Assembly: GCA_017458085.1 (NCBI GenBank)
Contig: JAFTGE010000013.1
Coordinates: forward strand, 1 to 37,955
DNA: 37,955 nucleotides
Direction of reading: 5' to 3'
Source: Oscillospiraceae bacterium
Lineage (GTDB): Bacteria; Bacillota; Clostridia; Oscillospirales; Oscillospiraceae
The notes beneath the pieces are model-generated. The model worked only from the letters and a program-made list of their open reading frames with translations. It was not told the origin of the DNA and did no database searches. Every line of letters starts with the position of its first letter. Position 1 is the stretch's first letter. Below are positions 7,990-14,775 of this stretch, piece by piece. The position numbers and the translations under genes were made by a program.

Positions 7990-8280
7990 ATGATGCAGGA
8001 AAAACAGATCGAGCAGAAGCTCGTAAAGATAGTAAAAATGGCAGGCGGTATCTGTCCGAAACTGGTATGCCCGGGGATGGATGGTATGCCGGACAGAATG
8101 GTTTTACTGCCAGATGGGAGGATCGGATTTGTGGAGGTGAAGGCTCCGGGAAAGCTGCCTCGTCCCCTGCAGGTAAAGCGGCATAATACGCTGCAGCAGT
8201 TAGGCTTTTCGGTTTTCATACTGGACGATGCAGAACAGATCCCGATCATCATTGAGGCGGTCAGAAAAGGAGGCGAATGA
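7990..8280 (+). CDS. VRR-NUC domain nuclease
   Basis: A 96-residue stand-alone VRR-NUC protein, a minimal PD-(D/E)XK nuclease typical of phage. Motifs: KLVCPGMDGMPDRMVLLPDG, where G-x-PDR is the hallmark, then GFVEVKAPGKLP containing the catalytic E-x-K, then HNTLQQLGFSVFILDD. Expected role: structure-specific DNA cleavage, such as branched intermediates, during replication or packaging. Two adjacent Met codons (7990, 7993) both sit behind AGGAAGGA. It overlaps the next gene by an ATGA. Confidence 0.9.
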   Translation: MMQEKQIEQKLVKIVKMAGGICPKLVCPGMDGMPDRMVLLPDGRIGFVEVKAPGKLPRPLQVKRHNTLQQLGFSVFILDDAEQIPIIIEAVRKGGE

Positions 8281-8621
8281 TGGGTCATATTATCACACTG
8301 CAGGACGGAAGTAACCACACGTACTTTACGATTCTTGATCTGATGGATCTGGTTGATACCTATATGGGTCTCGAAATGAAGACAGCACTTGTAGAAGAGT
8401 TCAATGAGGTGGAACTTGCCCACGCCGATGACGATGAGTACATCAAGGATCTGGAACAGGAGAACAAAGGACAGCGGGATCACCACAAAGAGGTAATGGA
8501 AAAGCTTCGGAAGCTATCAGAGGATCTGGCATCTGAGATTGGAAAGCCAGTGCAGGATCGAAAGGCGATCTCAAATATTGTCGGTGCCATCGGCATCATC
8601 ACCGGAAGGGAGCTCTGCTGA
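8280..8621 (+). CDS. Hypothetical protein, 113 aa
   Basis: Start at 8280 chosen because AAGGAGG lies 6 bases upstream; a second Met at 8277 also fits. Acidic; residues about 45-85 are probably a coiled coil (DDDEYIKDLEQENKGQRDHH and onward), and a C-terminal segment reads KAISNIVGAIGIITGRE. Present between VRR-NUC and SNF2 helicase genes in similar phages, but without a known role. Ends with a TGATG junction to the next gene. Confidence 0.65.
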   Translation: MGHIITLQDGSNHTYFTILDLMDLVDTYMGLEMKTALVEEFNEVELAHADDDEYIKDLEQENKGQRDHHKEVMEKLRKLSEDLASEIGKPVQDRKAISNIVGAIGIITGRELC

Positions 8622-8866
8622 TGGACGATGGATTGCGGGCAAACTATGAGGCACTTGGAAATGCAGTGGTCATTCGGGCGGTAAAGGATTACCGCATGGC
8701 AGGCAGGCGTCTAATGAGGCATCCCGAGGATAGGCTGGCACTATCCGAGATGGTGAAATTGGAGAAATTCTTTCTGGGTCCTGATTTTTCCATGTTCACG
8801 ACAATGGATGGCAAGTATCTGGTGGATCGGCTCAGGGAAGAGCTCTGGAAAGGAAAAGACAGATGA
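8621..8866 (+). CDS. Hypothetical protein, 81 aa
   Basis: Start codon overlaps the previous stop by one base and its own stop overlaps the helicase start (ATGA), so it is tightly embedded in the replication operon. Predicted helical, with RANYEALGNAVVIRAVKDYR and KLEKFFLGPDFSMFT segments. No family recognised; it may be a small partner of the following helicase. Confidence 0.65.
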   Translation: MDDGLRANYEALGNAVVIRAVKDYRMAGRRLMRHPEDRLALSEMVKLEKFFLGPDFSMFTTMDGKYLVDRLREELWKGKDR

Positions 8867-10236
8867 AGTTTCAACCGCATAAGTATCAGAGCTATGCAAT
8901 TCAGTTTTTAAAGGATCACGAATACAGCATGCTGCTACTCGATATGGGACTTGGCAAGACGGCAATCTCCCTGAATGCGATCCGGGATTTGATGTTTGAC
9001 CGGTTCGAGGTGGGAAAGACCCTGATCGTAGCACCGTTGCGGGTAGCACGGGATGTTTGGCCAGCAGAGGTAAAGAAGTGGGATGGATTCGATTTCCTGA
9101 GACTTTCTGTCGTGGTGGGCGATGCCAAGACAAGACGGGCAGCACTTATGGCAGATGCCGATGTTTATATCGTAAACCGCGAGAACATGAAATGGCTGGT
9201 AGAGCACTTTGAGAAAAATAAGATCCGGTGGCCGTTCGACATGGTAGTGATTGACGAACTGTCCTCCTTCAAAAACCATCAGAGCCAGCGCTGGAAATAT
9301 TTAAAAAAGATGCGGCCATTTATCAGTCGCATGGTGGGTCTGACCGGCACACCGACCAGTAACGGTCTGATGGACTTATGGGCAGAGGTCGGGATCATCG
9401 ACGGTGGTAAGCGGCTTGGACGTTTCATCGGCAGATACCGGGAAGCCTACTTCAAGGCACAGGGCATGAATCCGTACACCGGTGTCGTGTACAACTACGT
9501 GCCGCTGCCGGGAGCAGAGGAAGCGATCTATGAGCGGATTTCGGATATCACGATCTCCATGAAGGCAAAAGACTATCTGGAAATACCGGAGTGCCTGACC
9601 TTAGACCACGAGGTTGTGATGGATCCGTCAGAGCGAAAACTGTACGAGCAGCTGCGGGATCAGCTTGTGGTGCAGGTCGGTACGGAAAGCGTGGATGCCG
9701 CCAATGCTGCAGTCCTTTCAGGAAAACTTCTGCAGATGGCGAACGGATGCCTCTATTCTGAGGATAGAGAGCTGATCCCCATCCACGATAAGAAGCTCCT
9801 GAAACTGGAGGATCTTATCGAGCAGGCAAACGGCCAGAACGTGCTGATCGCCTACTGGTACCAGCATGACCGCACCCGCATCATCGAGCACCTGACGAAG
9901 GTCGGATATGCGGTGCGTGACCTGAAATCCTCCAAGGATATCGAGGATTGGAATGCAGGCAAGATCCCCGTCGGGATCATTTCTCCCGCCAGTGCCGGTC
10001 ATGGTTTGAACATTCAGGACGGCGGCCACATCCTGATCTGGTTTTCACAGGTATGGTCACTGGAAATGGTGCAGCAGACCAATGCGAGACTTTGGCGGCA
10101 GGGGCAGAAAGAGGTCGTCACCATCCACCGGATTATCTGCAAGGATACCGTAGACGAGGATGTCCTGCGGGCGATCGATCATAAGGACGCCACACAGGCA
10201 CGACTGATTGCAGCGGTGAAAGCGCACCTGAAGTAA
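8863..10236 (+). CDS. SNF2-family DEAD/DEAH-box helicase
   Basis: A 457-residue superfamily-2 ATPase. Motif I: DMGLGKTAISL (about 27-37). Ia: TLIVAPLRVARDVWPAE. II: MVVIDELSSFKN, a DELS variant of DEAH. III: VGLTGTPTSNGLMDLWAE. The C-terminal RecA lobe has VLIAYWYQHDR, then motif V SPASAGHGLNIQDG and motif VI QQTNARLWRQGQ. The length is that of compact phage SNF2 helicases. Likely role: remodelling of protein-DNA complexes during phage replication or recombination, with VRR-NUC and VapE in the same operon. Confidence 0.92.
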   Translation: MKFQPHKYQSYAIQFLKDHEYSMLLLDMGLGKTAISLNAIRDLMFDRFEVGKTLIVAPLRVARDVWPAEVKKWDGFDFLRLSVVVGDAKTRRAALMADADVYIVNRENMKWLVEHFEKNKIRWPFDMVVIDELSSFKNHQSQRWKYLKKMRPFISRMVGLTGTPTSNGLMDLWAEVGIIDGGKRLGRFIGRYREAYFKAQGMNPYTGVVYNYVPLPGAEEAIYERISDITISMKAKDYLEIPECLTLDHEVVMDPSERKLYEQLRDQLVVQVGTESVDAANAAVLSGKLLQMANGCLYSEDRELIPIHDKKLLKLEDLIEQANGQNVLIAYWYQHDRTRIIEHLTKVGYAVRDLKSSKDIEDWNAGKIPVGIISPASAGHGLNIQDGGHILIWFSQVWSLEMVQQTNARLWRQGQKEVVTIHRIICKDTVDEDVLRAIDHKDATQARLIAAVKAHLK

Positions 10237-10303
10237 ATGACAAAAACAGCCAATCAGAGTCAATCCGGGAATTTATCAATTTCATTTTCGGAGGTAAAGG
10301 CTC

Positions 10304-10765
10304 ATGAGCATTATCTGGAAGTACCTCGACAAACGTGCGGGTACGATTGCAGCAATTAAGGATTACAGCGCGATGGAGTTTATCATCAACAACACGGATG
10401 AAGAAATCCGTGCTGAGCGGGAAAAGATGATGGGTGTCGGAAGCCCGAACTGGGACGGCTTGCCGCATGTTCATAATCCGCAGGCTAGTGAGGAGCGCAT
10501 CTTAAACGGCATCGAGGAGATTGATGTCTTAAAGGAACGATACCGGCAGGCGGTGGAATACATGGACTGGTTCAAGCCCGCGTGGGATGAGCTGTCGGAG
10601 GAAGAACAGTTCGTGCTGGAGACATTCTTCAGCGAAGACAACGCATACGGCAACAATGCAGTCTACTACATTCAGGAGCACCTGCGGATTGAGCAGAGCA
10701 CGGCTTACAAGAGAAAAAACCGGGCTCTGGATCATCTGACAGTCCTGCTGTTTGGAAAAACGTGA
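10304..10765 (+). CDS. Sigma-like/ArpU-type late transcription regulator
   Basis: A 153-residue protein resembling the DUF1492/ArpU/RinA group of phage late-gene regulators. The C-terminus reads like a sigma-70 region 4 fold: LSEEEQFVLETFFSEDN, then YIQEHLRIEQSTAYKRKNRA as helix-turn-helix, then LDHLTVLLFGKT. Start with CGGAGGTAAAGGCTC. Its stop codon abuts the first of two identical promoter-like elements (10765 and 27771), so it is the best candidate to act on them. Family function is known only by analogy; target binding is inference. Confidence 0.72.
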   Translation: MSIIWKYLDKRAGTIAAIKDYSAMEFIINNTDEEIRAEREKMMGVGSPNWDGLPHVHNPQASEERILNGIEEIDVLKERYRQAVEYMDWFKPAWDELSEEEQFVLETFFSEDNAYGNNAVYYIQEHLRIEQSTAYKRKNRALDHLTVLLFGKT

Positions 10766-10821
10766 TGTCCAAAATCGTGTAAAATGTTTCACCCAAAACA
10801 AGGTATACTAATATCGTGAAA
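10765..10821 (+). promoter_or_regulatory. Late promoter-like element, copy 1
   Basis: Begins ATGTCCAAAATCGTGTAAAA and ends in a TATACT -10-like box within GGTATACTAATATCG. It matches the element at 27771 with identical internal spacing: the first 24 bases are identical and the last 19 nearly so. No TTGACA lies 17 bases before the -10, so an activator is probably needed. It drives the block starting with the PemK-like gene. Confidence 0.7.
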
Positions 10822-10829
10822 GTAGCGAA

Positions 10830-10859
10830 AGCCTTGTGGGGAAACCTGCAGGGCTTTTT
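10830..10859 (+). terminator. Leader terminator after late promoter copy 1
   Basis: AGCCTTGTGG pairs over 10 bp (three G-T pairs) with CTGCAGGGCT around the loop GGAAAC, followed by TTTTC. It sits between the promoter-like element and the GGAGG of the next gene, so a transcript would be only about 40 nt long unless the terminator is overridden. Confidence 0.65.
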
Positions 10860-10881
10860 CTATGCCGGAAAGGAGGCAGTG

Positions 10882-11352
10882 ATGGGACGGACAATCAGGA
10901 AACGCAAGCCGGACGGTATCGCGGATCCGCCTTCCCGAAGAAGCAGGGACATAGAAGTACATCGCATGGATATCTGGTTTGTGGAACTTGGCAAACACCC
11001 GGGAACCAGCGTGCAGGAAGGCACAAGGCCGGTGCTGGTGATCAGCGGGGATAGCAACAATCAGTATTCCCGCGTGGTCACGGTGCTGCCAATGACGTCC
11101 AAGCTGAAGAAAGAATGGATGGAGACACACATACCGCTCTCTGAGGAGGAGATGGAAAAAGCAGAAGACTATGGGTACTTTGATCCATCGATGGTACTGG
11201 CCGAGCAGGTGACGACGGTCGATAAAAGACAGTTCCGATCCTATGTCGGCAGGGTAATAAACGAAGGAAAAGTAAAAGAACTGGAAGAGGCTGCTATGGT
11301 GCAGCTGGGAATGAAGAAGGAGGAGATTTCCAATGAAGATCATCACGTGTGA
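10882..11352 (+). CDS. PemK/MazF-family endoribonuclease-like protein
   Basis: A 156-residue protein. After a basic N-terminal extension of about 27 residues comes the PemK fold: HRMDIWFVELGK, VQEGTRPVLVISGDSNN, RVVTVLPMTSKLKK and SMVLAEQVTTVDKRQF, which match the strands of MazF-type toxins. The ATG at 10882 was chosen over a GTG at 10816 because AAGGAGGCAGTG precedes it. No antitoxin gene lies beside it. It overlaps metK by 20 bases. It may be a phage RNase that targets host mRNA rather than part of a toxin-antitoxin pair. Confidence 0.8.
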   Translation: MGRTIRKRKPDGIADPPSRRSRDIEVHRMDIWFVELGKHPGTSVQEGTRPVLVISGDSNNQYSRVVTVLPMTSKLKKEWMETHIPLSEEEMEKAEDYGYFDPSMVLAEQVTTVDKRQFRSYVGRVINEGKVKELEEAAMVQLGMKKEEISNEDHHV

Positions 11353-12403
11353 GCAGGTCAGTGATGGGCATCCGGATAAGATCTGCGACCAGGTTGCGGA
11401 TGCGATCGTAACGGACTGCCTGCAGCATGACAAAAAGGCAAGGGTGGCAATCGAGTGCCTCATCAAAGACAACCACCTGATTATCGCAGGAGAGCTTACA
11501 AGCTCCCACAAGCCTGATTTCAGAAAACTGGTGGATGAGATGATGGATCGTATCGGATGCGACAGGCTGGGGTATAACAACCTGCTATATGGCGGTCTTG
11601 ATATTGCGGTCCTTGTGAAAGAACAGTCGCCGGATATCGCGATGGGCGTCGATACCGGTGGCGCAGGCGATCAGGGCATGATGTATGGCTATGCTACCAA
11701 TGAAACTCCGGAGCTATTGCCGATTCCGTTTGTAGTGGCGACCAAGTTCCTACAGGTCCTGAAAAAGCATCCGAGCAGGATGTTCCGAGCAGATGCAAAA
11801 GCGCAGGTGTCCTTCGATTACGACACCGGCAGGATCACCACTTTCCTTTGCAGCGTGCAGCACAGCCCGGATGTGGAACCGGACGATTTCCGGCACCTGA
11901 TCAAGGGCATGATGGTACTGGCCGCATCCGAGTATGGCCTGAACACCGATTTTGAGGTGCTGGTTAACCCGACAGGACGGTTTGTGATCGGCGGCAGTTT
12001 TGCCGACTGCGGTGTCACCGGCAGAAAGCTTGCCTGCGATACCTATGGTGGTGTAGGAAGGATCGGCGGAGGTGCCATGAGTGGCAAAGATCCGAGCAAG
12101 GTCGACCGGTCCGGAGCCTATATGGCAAGGAAGATCGCAAGGGATATCGTGCTGGCCGGATACGCAGACCAGTGTGAAGTCCAGATCGCCTATGCGATCG
12201 GTGTCGTAAAGCCGGTATCCATACACGTCGATTGTTTCGGAACGGAGTTCGAGGATCCTGAGGTGATCGCTGCATTTGTCCGTGACACCTATGATCTGAC
12301 GCCAAAGGGTATCATCGACAACCTGCATTTGCTGGAAGTGGACTACAACAAAGTGAGTGCGTATGGGCACTTCGGGAAAAGTGACTTACCTTGGGAAAAG
12401 TGA
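11333..12403 (+). CDS. metK: S-adenosylmethionine synthetase (phage-encoded)
   Basis: A 356-residue methionine adenosyltransferase making SAM from ATP and methionine. Signatures: EQVSDGHPDKICDQVADAI (ATP binding), GAGDQGMMYGYATNETPE (P-loop-like hexapeptide region), NPTGRFVIGG, and GGGAMSGKDPSKVDRSGAY. Key His, Asp and Lys residues are kept, so it looks active. It is about 30-40 residues shorter than typical cellular enzymes. No SAM riboswitch is seen upstream; GGAGG precedes the ATG. Neighbours include two SAM-dependent methyltransferases and the radical-SAM NrdG. Confidence 0.95.
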   Translation: MKIITCEQVSDGHPDKICDQVADAIVTDCLQHDKKARVAIECLIKDNHLIIAGELTSSHKPDFRKLVDEMMDRIGCDRLGYNNLLYGGLDIAVLVKEQSPDIAMGVDTGGAGDQGMMYGYATNETPELLPIPFVVATKFLQVLKKHPSRMFRADAKAQVSFDYDTGRITTFLCSVQHSPDVEPDDFRHLIKGMMVLAASEYGLNTDFEVLVNPTGRFVIGGSFADCGVTGRKLACDTYGGVGRIGGGAMSGKDPSKVDRSGAYMARKIARDIVLAGYADQCEVQIAYAIGVVKPVSIHVDCFGTEFEDPEVIAAFVRDTYDLTPKGIIDNLHLLEVDYNKVSAYGHFGKSDLPWEK

Positions 12404-12666
12404 TGAAAGCTGAAGAAAAGTTGCTGGAAAGTGGCTACGAAGGAGTCAAATACCTGACAAACTACTCCTACGATGATGCACTGATCGGAGTGACAAATGA
12501 TGACCGGGCTGTATACGATTTCGAGCTGATGATTCAGTGGCTTATGGAAAAAGACGGCTTTACTTACGAGGAAGCCGTCGACTGGATTGAATATAACACA
12601 CTGCGGGCGTTTCCTAACATGGGTGAAGGAGCGCCTGTAATTTTGTACAGACTTTTGGAGGAATGA
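12403..12666 (+). CDS. Hypothetical protein, 87 aa
   Basis: Starts at the TGATG junction with metK, so it is translationally coupled. Acidic; the segment TNYSYDDALIGVTNDDRAVY and a helix with MIQWLMEKDGFTYEEAVDWI are characteristic of a small phage protein seen beside metK or methyltransferase genes. Function unknown. Confidence 0.65.
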   Translation: MKAEEKLLESGYEGVKYLTNYSYDDALIGVTNDDRAVYDFELMIQWLMEKDGFTYEEAVDWIEYNTLRAFPNMGEGAPVILYRLLEE

Positions 12667-12669
12667 CCT

Positions 12670-13029
12670 ATGCCTTATAAAGCGAAGGTTCCATGCGGAC
12701 AGGCTGGCTGTGGTGAATTGATCAAACCGGGAAGTAAATATTGTGAAAAGCACCTGCCGTTGCATCCGGAAGTCATCCGATCAGCGGCAGGTCGTGGTTA
12801 TGGGAGCAGATGGCAGAAAGAGAGCAGAAGGTTCCTTCAGGCAAATCCGCTCTGCCGGGAATGCCAGAAAGAAGGCCGGTATGTGAAGGCAACGGTTGTT
12901 GACCACATCATACCGCATAGAGGTGATATGACACTGTTCTGGGATCCTGCCAACTGGCAGCCGCTATGTAAGAAGCACCATGACCAAAAGACCGGACGAG
13001 AAGACTCGAATCCGGTGTACCACTACTAA
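12670..13029 (+). CDS. HNH endonuclease
   Basis: A 119-residue phage HNH nuclease. An N-terminal zinc-ribbon-like CGQAGCGELIKPGSKYCEKH precedes the core ANPLCRECQKEG, then VVDHIIPHRGD (catalytic His), then DPANWQPLCKKHHDQKTGRE. This type usually nicks DNA with the terminase at packaging and normally lies next to the small terminase. Here it is about 12.6 kb upstream, beside a methyltransferase, so a separate role is possible. Confidence 0.9.
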   Translation: MPYKAKVPCGQAGCGELIKPGSKYCEKHLPLHPEVIRSAAGRGYGSRWQKESRRFLQANPLCRECQKEGRYVKATVVDHIIPHRGDMTLFWDPANWQPLCKKHHDQKTGREDSNPVYHY

Positions 13030-13050
13030 GCGAGGAAGGAGGAGCTCTTC

Positions 13051-13845
13051 ATGAATACGAACTATTTTGAATGCGGCGATTGTGCGGAGCTTCTCCGCTT
13101 GCTGCCGGATGCATCCGTGGATCTGGTGATGACAAGCCCGCCTTATGCCGAAAGGCGAAAAGATACCTATGGAGGGATCGCGGAAGCGGACTACCCGGAA
13201 TGGATCGCGGGTATCGCGAAAGAGATACACCGAGTGTTAAAGAATAGCGGTTCCTTTGTACTGAACATCAAGGAAAACGTGGTGGACGGCAGGCGCAGCA
13301 CCTACGTGCTTGAGTCTGTGCTGCGGATCGCACAGATCTTCCGCTGGACGGATACCTACGTGTGGGTAAAGCCTAATCCCTTCCCGACCGGAAACAGGAA
13401 ACGCCTGAAGGATGGCTTTGAATACTGTTTCTGGTTTACGAAGAGCAAGGGCTATAAGTTCTTCCCAGAACAGGTGCTTGTGCCATCCGCCAACAAGGAT
13501 CTGGAGGCAGAGAAGCGCCGGAAGAATAAGGGTGAGCATCCGGTGACGAACGGAAGCGGCATGAACATGTCCCGGAGAGTAGCCACCGATATGGTGCGGC
13601 CATCCAACGTCCTGACACTGCCGGTAGACTCTACCAATCATGAGCACCCGGCATCCTTCCCTGTTGCGCTGCCGACGTTCTTCATCAAGGCGATGACAGA
13701 AGAAGGTGACGTGGTGCTGGATCCTTTTGCAGGGAGTGGAACGACACTGTTTGCTGCCCAGCAGCTCGGAAGAGACTGGATCGGGTTTGAAATCATCCCG
13801 CGTTACACAGAGATTGCGCAGGAGAGACTCGCGGAGATCGTGTGA
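13051..13845 (+). CDS. DNA methyltransferase, N4-cytosine/N6-adenine type
   Basis: A 264-residue beta-order amino-methyltransferase. Catalytic motif IV is TSPPYAERR (about residues 27-35), and the SAM-binding motif I is DPFAGSGTTLFAAQQLGRDW (about 225-244) near the C-terminus. The SPPY form is frequent in N4-cytosine enzymes. No cognate restriction gene is adjacent apart from the HNH protein before it. Likely role: protecting phage DNA against host restriction. Start with AGGAAGGAGGAGCTCTTC. Confidence 0.92.
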   Translation: MNTNYFECGDCAELLRLLPDASVDLVMTSPPYAERRKDTYGGIAEADYPEWIAGIAKEIHRVLKNSGSFVLNIKENVVDGRRSTYVLESVLRIAQIFRWTDTYVWVKPNPFPTGNRKRLKDGFEYCFWFTKSKGYKFFPEQVLVPSANKDLEAEKRRKNKGEHPVTNGSGMNMSRRVATDMVRPSNVLTLPVDSTNHEHPASFPVALPTFFIKAMTEEGDVVLDPFAGSGTTLFAAQQLGRDWIGFEIIPRYTEIAQERLAEIV

Positions 13846-14170
13846 TCACTGCTTTCCTGCATTGTGTAATGTACACAACCCCGGGGGCGGGTTTCTGTCT
13901 ATATTGCCAGGGCCACCAAGACCGCCGCCCCCTCTTCCGTGTAAAATCGCGAAATTGATACCCCGGGGTCAGGCAGTCAGTAATTGATAAGCCAATGTTA
14001 GCCGAAAGTCGCGAAATGTTATGGGAATTAGGGCATTTTCAGGGCAAATCTTATCCTGCAGGAATTCGTAAAGATACAGGAAAATCGTTCATTTTCCGGC
14101 AGTTTTTCCGCAGGGATTTCGTGATGGCCCTGTATGGGGCACCGGAATTTCGTGCCCAAAGGAGGCAGTG
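13846..14170. other. 325-bp noncoding region with short repeats
   Basis: No credible gene. It holds a 7-bp inverted repeat TTGTGTA-ATG-TACACAA (13862-13878) and ACCCCGGGG twice (13878, 13960). GGGGGCGG (from about 13883) faces CCGCCCCC (about 13925) as a possible long hairpin. TCGCGAAAT occurs twice (13947, 14009). Small hairpins are GGAAAAT/ATTTTCC (about 14079-14097) and GGGCAC/GTGCCC (about 14138-14158), the latter just before an SD. It probably ends one transcript and starts another. Confidence 0.4.
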
Positions 14171-14395
14171 ATGGATCAGGAATATCCGGAGATGAACATA
14201 GAAGAATTCATAGAAGACTGCGCAAAACGCTTCTGTCCATACTGCGGGGAAGCGATCGTGCAAAAGCAGCGAGGCCGGAAAAAGAAGTTCTGCTCAGACA
14301 AATGCCGGTGGGCATTTCATAAGCGGAAGAAAAGGAAAGTTCCGTGGGAAATAAAACTATTGGAGGACGGAGTAGATGTTTATCGCCATTTTTAG
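14171..14395 (+). CDS. Small zinc-ribbon protein, 74 aa
   Basis: The central part has CPYCGEAI and then KKFCSDKCRWAFHKRKK, a treble-clef-like zinc site followed by a strongly basic stretch, which suggests nucleic-acid binding. AAAGGAGGCAGTG precedes the ATG. A GTG three bases earlier is less likely. It overlaps the following membrane-protein gene by 20 bases. No specific family role known. Confidence 0.7.
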   Translation: MDQEYPEMNIEEFIEDCAKRFCPYCGEAIVQKQRGRKKKFCSDKCRWAFHKRKKRKVPWEIKLLEDGVDVYRHF

Positions 14396-14558
14396 GTTTA
14401 TCGGGATGATCGCCCTGCTGGTGGTATTCATCCTATGGATCCTAGCTGTATTGGAAAGTGATGGGCATTGCCACTTTGACGATTGTGCCCTGTGCCCGTA
14501 TGACCCGGAGGAGTGTCCGGAGAAGGAGAGAAAGAGGCATGAAGAATCAGATGAATGA
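14376..14558 (+). CDS. Small membrane protein with Cys-rich tail, 60 aa
   Basis: An N-terminal hydrophobic segment (FIAIFRFIGMIALLVVFILW) is followed by a soluble tail with CHFDDCALCPYDPEEC, four Cys that could bind metal or form disulfides. GGAGGACGGAGTAG precedes the ATG. It overlaps both neighbours, so it is part of the same transcript. Function unknown. Confidence 0.65.
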   Translation: MFIAIFRFIGMIALLVVFILWILAVLESDGHCHFDDCALCPYDPEECPEKERKRHEESDE

Positions 14559-14775
14559 CCCGATTAACCATCCGAGCCATTATACCAGCGGCAACATTGA
14601 AGTGATCGACTTCATCGAAGACCAGAAGTTCCCGTATCACCTCGGGAACGCAATGAAATATATCTGTCGCGCCGGTAAAAAGGATCCCAATAAAACAATT
14701 GAAGATTTGTCCAAGGCAGTGTGGTACTTAAACCGGTATATCAAGCTGCTACAGGATGGAAAGGAACACACATGA
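14539..14775 (+). CDS. DUF3310 family protein (nucleotide-kinase-like phage protein)
   Basis: A 78-residue DUF3310 protein. Signatures: NDPINHPSHYTSGNIEVIDF, then FPYHLGNAMKYICRAGKKDP, then LSKAVWYLNRYI. The start at 14539 was chosen because a GGAGAGAAAGAGG SD lies just before it; the frame is open further upstream. The family is sometimes annotated as a nucleotide-kinase-related SaV-like protein, but activity is not established. Next to nrdD, which fits a nucleotide-supply context. Confidence 0.85.
   Translation: MKNQMNDPINHPSHYTSGNIEVIDFIEDQKFPYHLGNAMKYICRAGKKDPNKTIEDLSKAVWYLNRYIKLLQDGKEHT

Noticed and set aside
7938-8186. 82-codon frame overlapping the VRR-NUC gene
   Set aside because: No SD, starts in the low-complexity alternating stretch, and overlaps a recognised nuclease in another frame.
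10237-10359. Possible 40-codon gene starting one base after the SNF2 helicase stop
   Set aside because: No SD, overlaps the start of the regulator gene in another frame, and no recognisable features.
11280-11335. SAM riboswitch before metK
   Set aside because: The upstream sequence is coding (end of the PemK-like gene), with no SAM-riboswitch-like stem set visible.
10789-11580. 263-codon minus-strand open frame opposite the PemK-like and metK genes
   Set aside because: Both plus-strand genes have family motifs and good SDs. The reverse frame crosses the late promoter and leader terminator.
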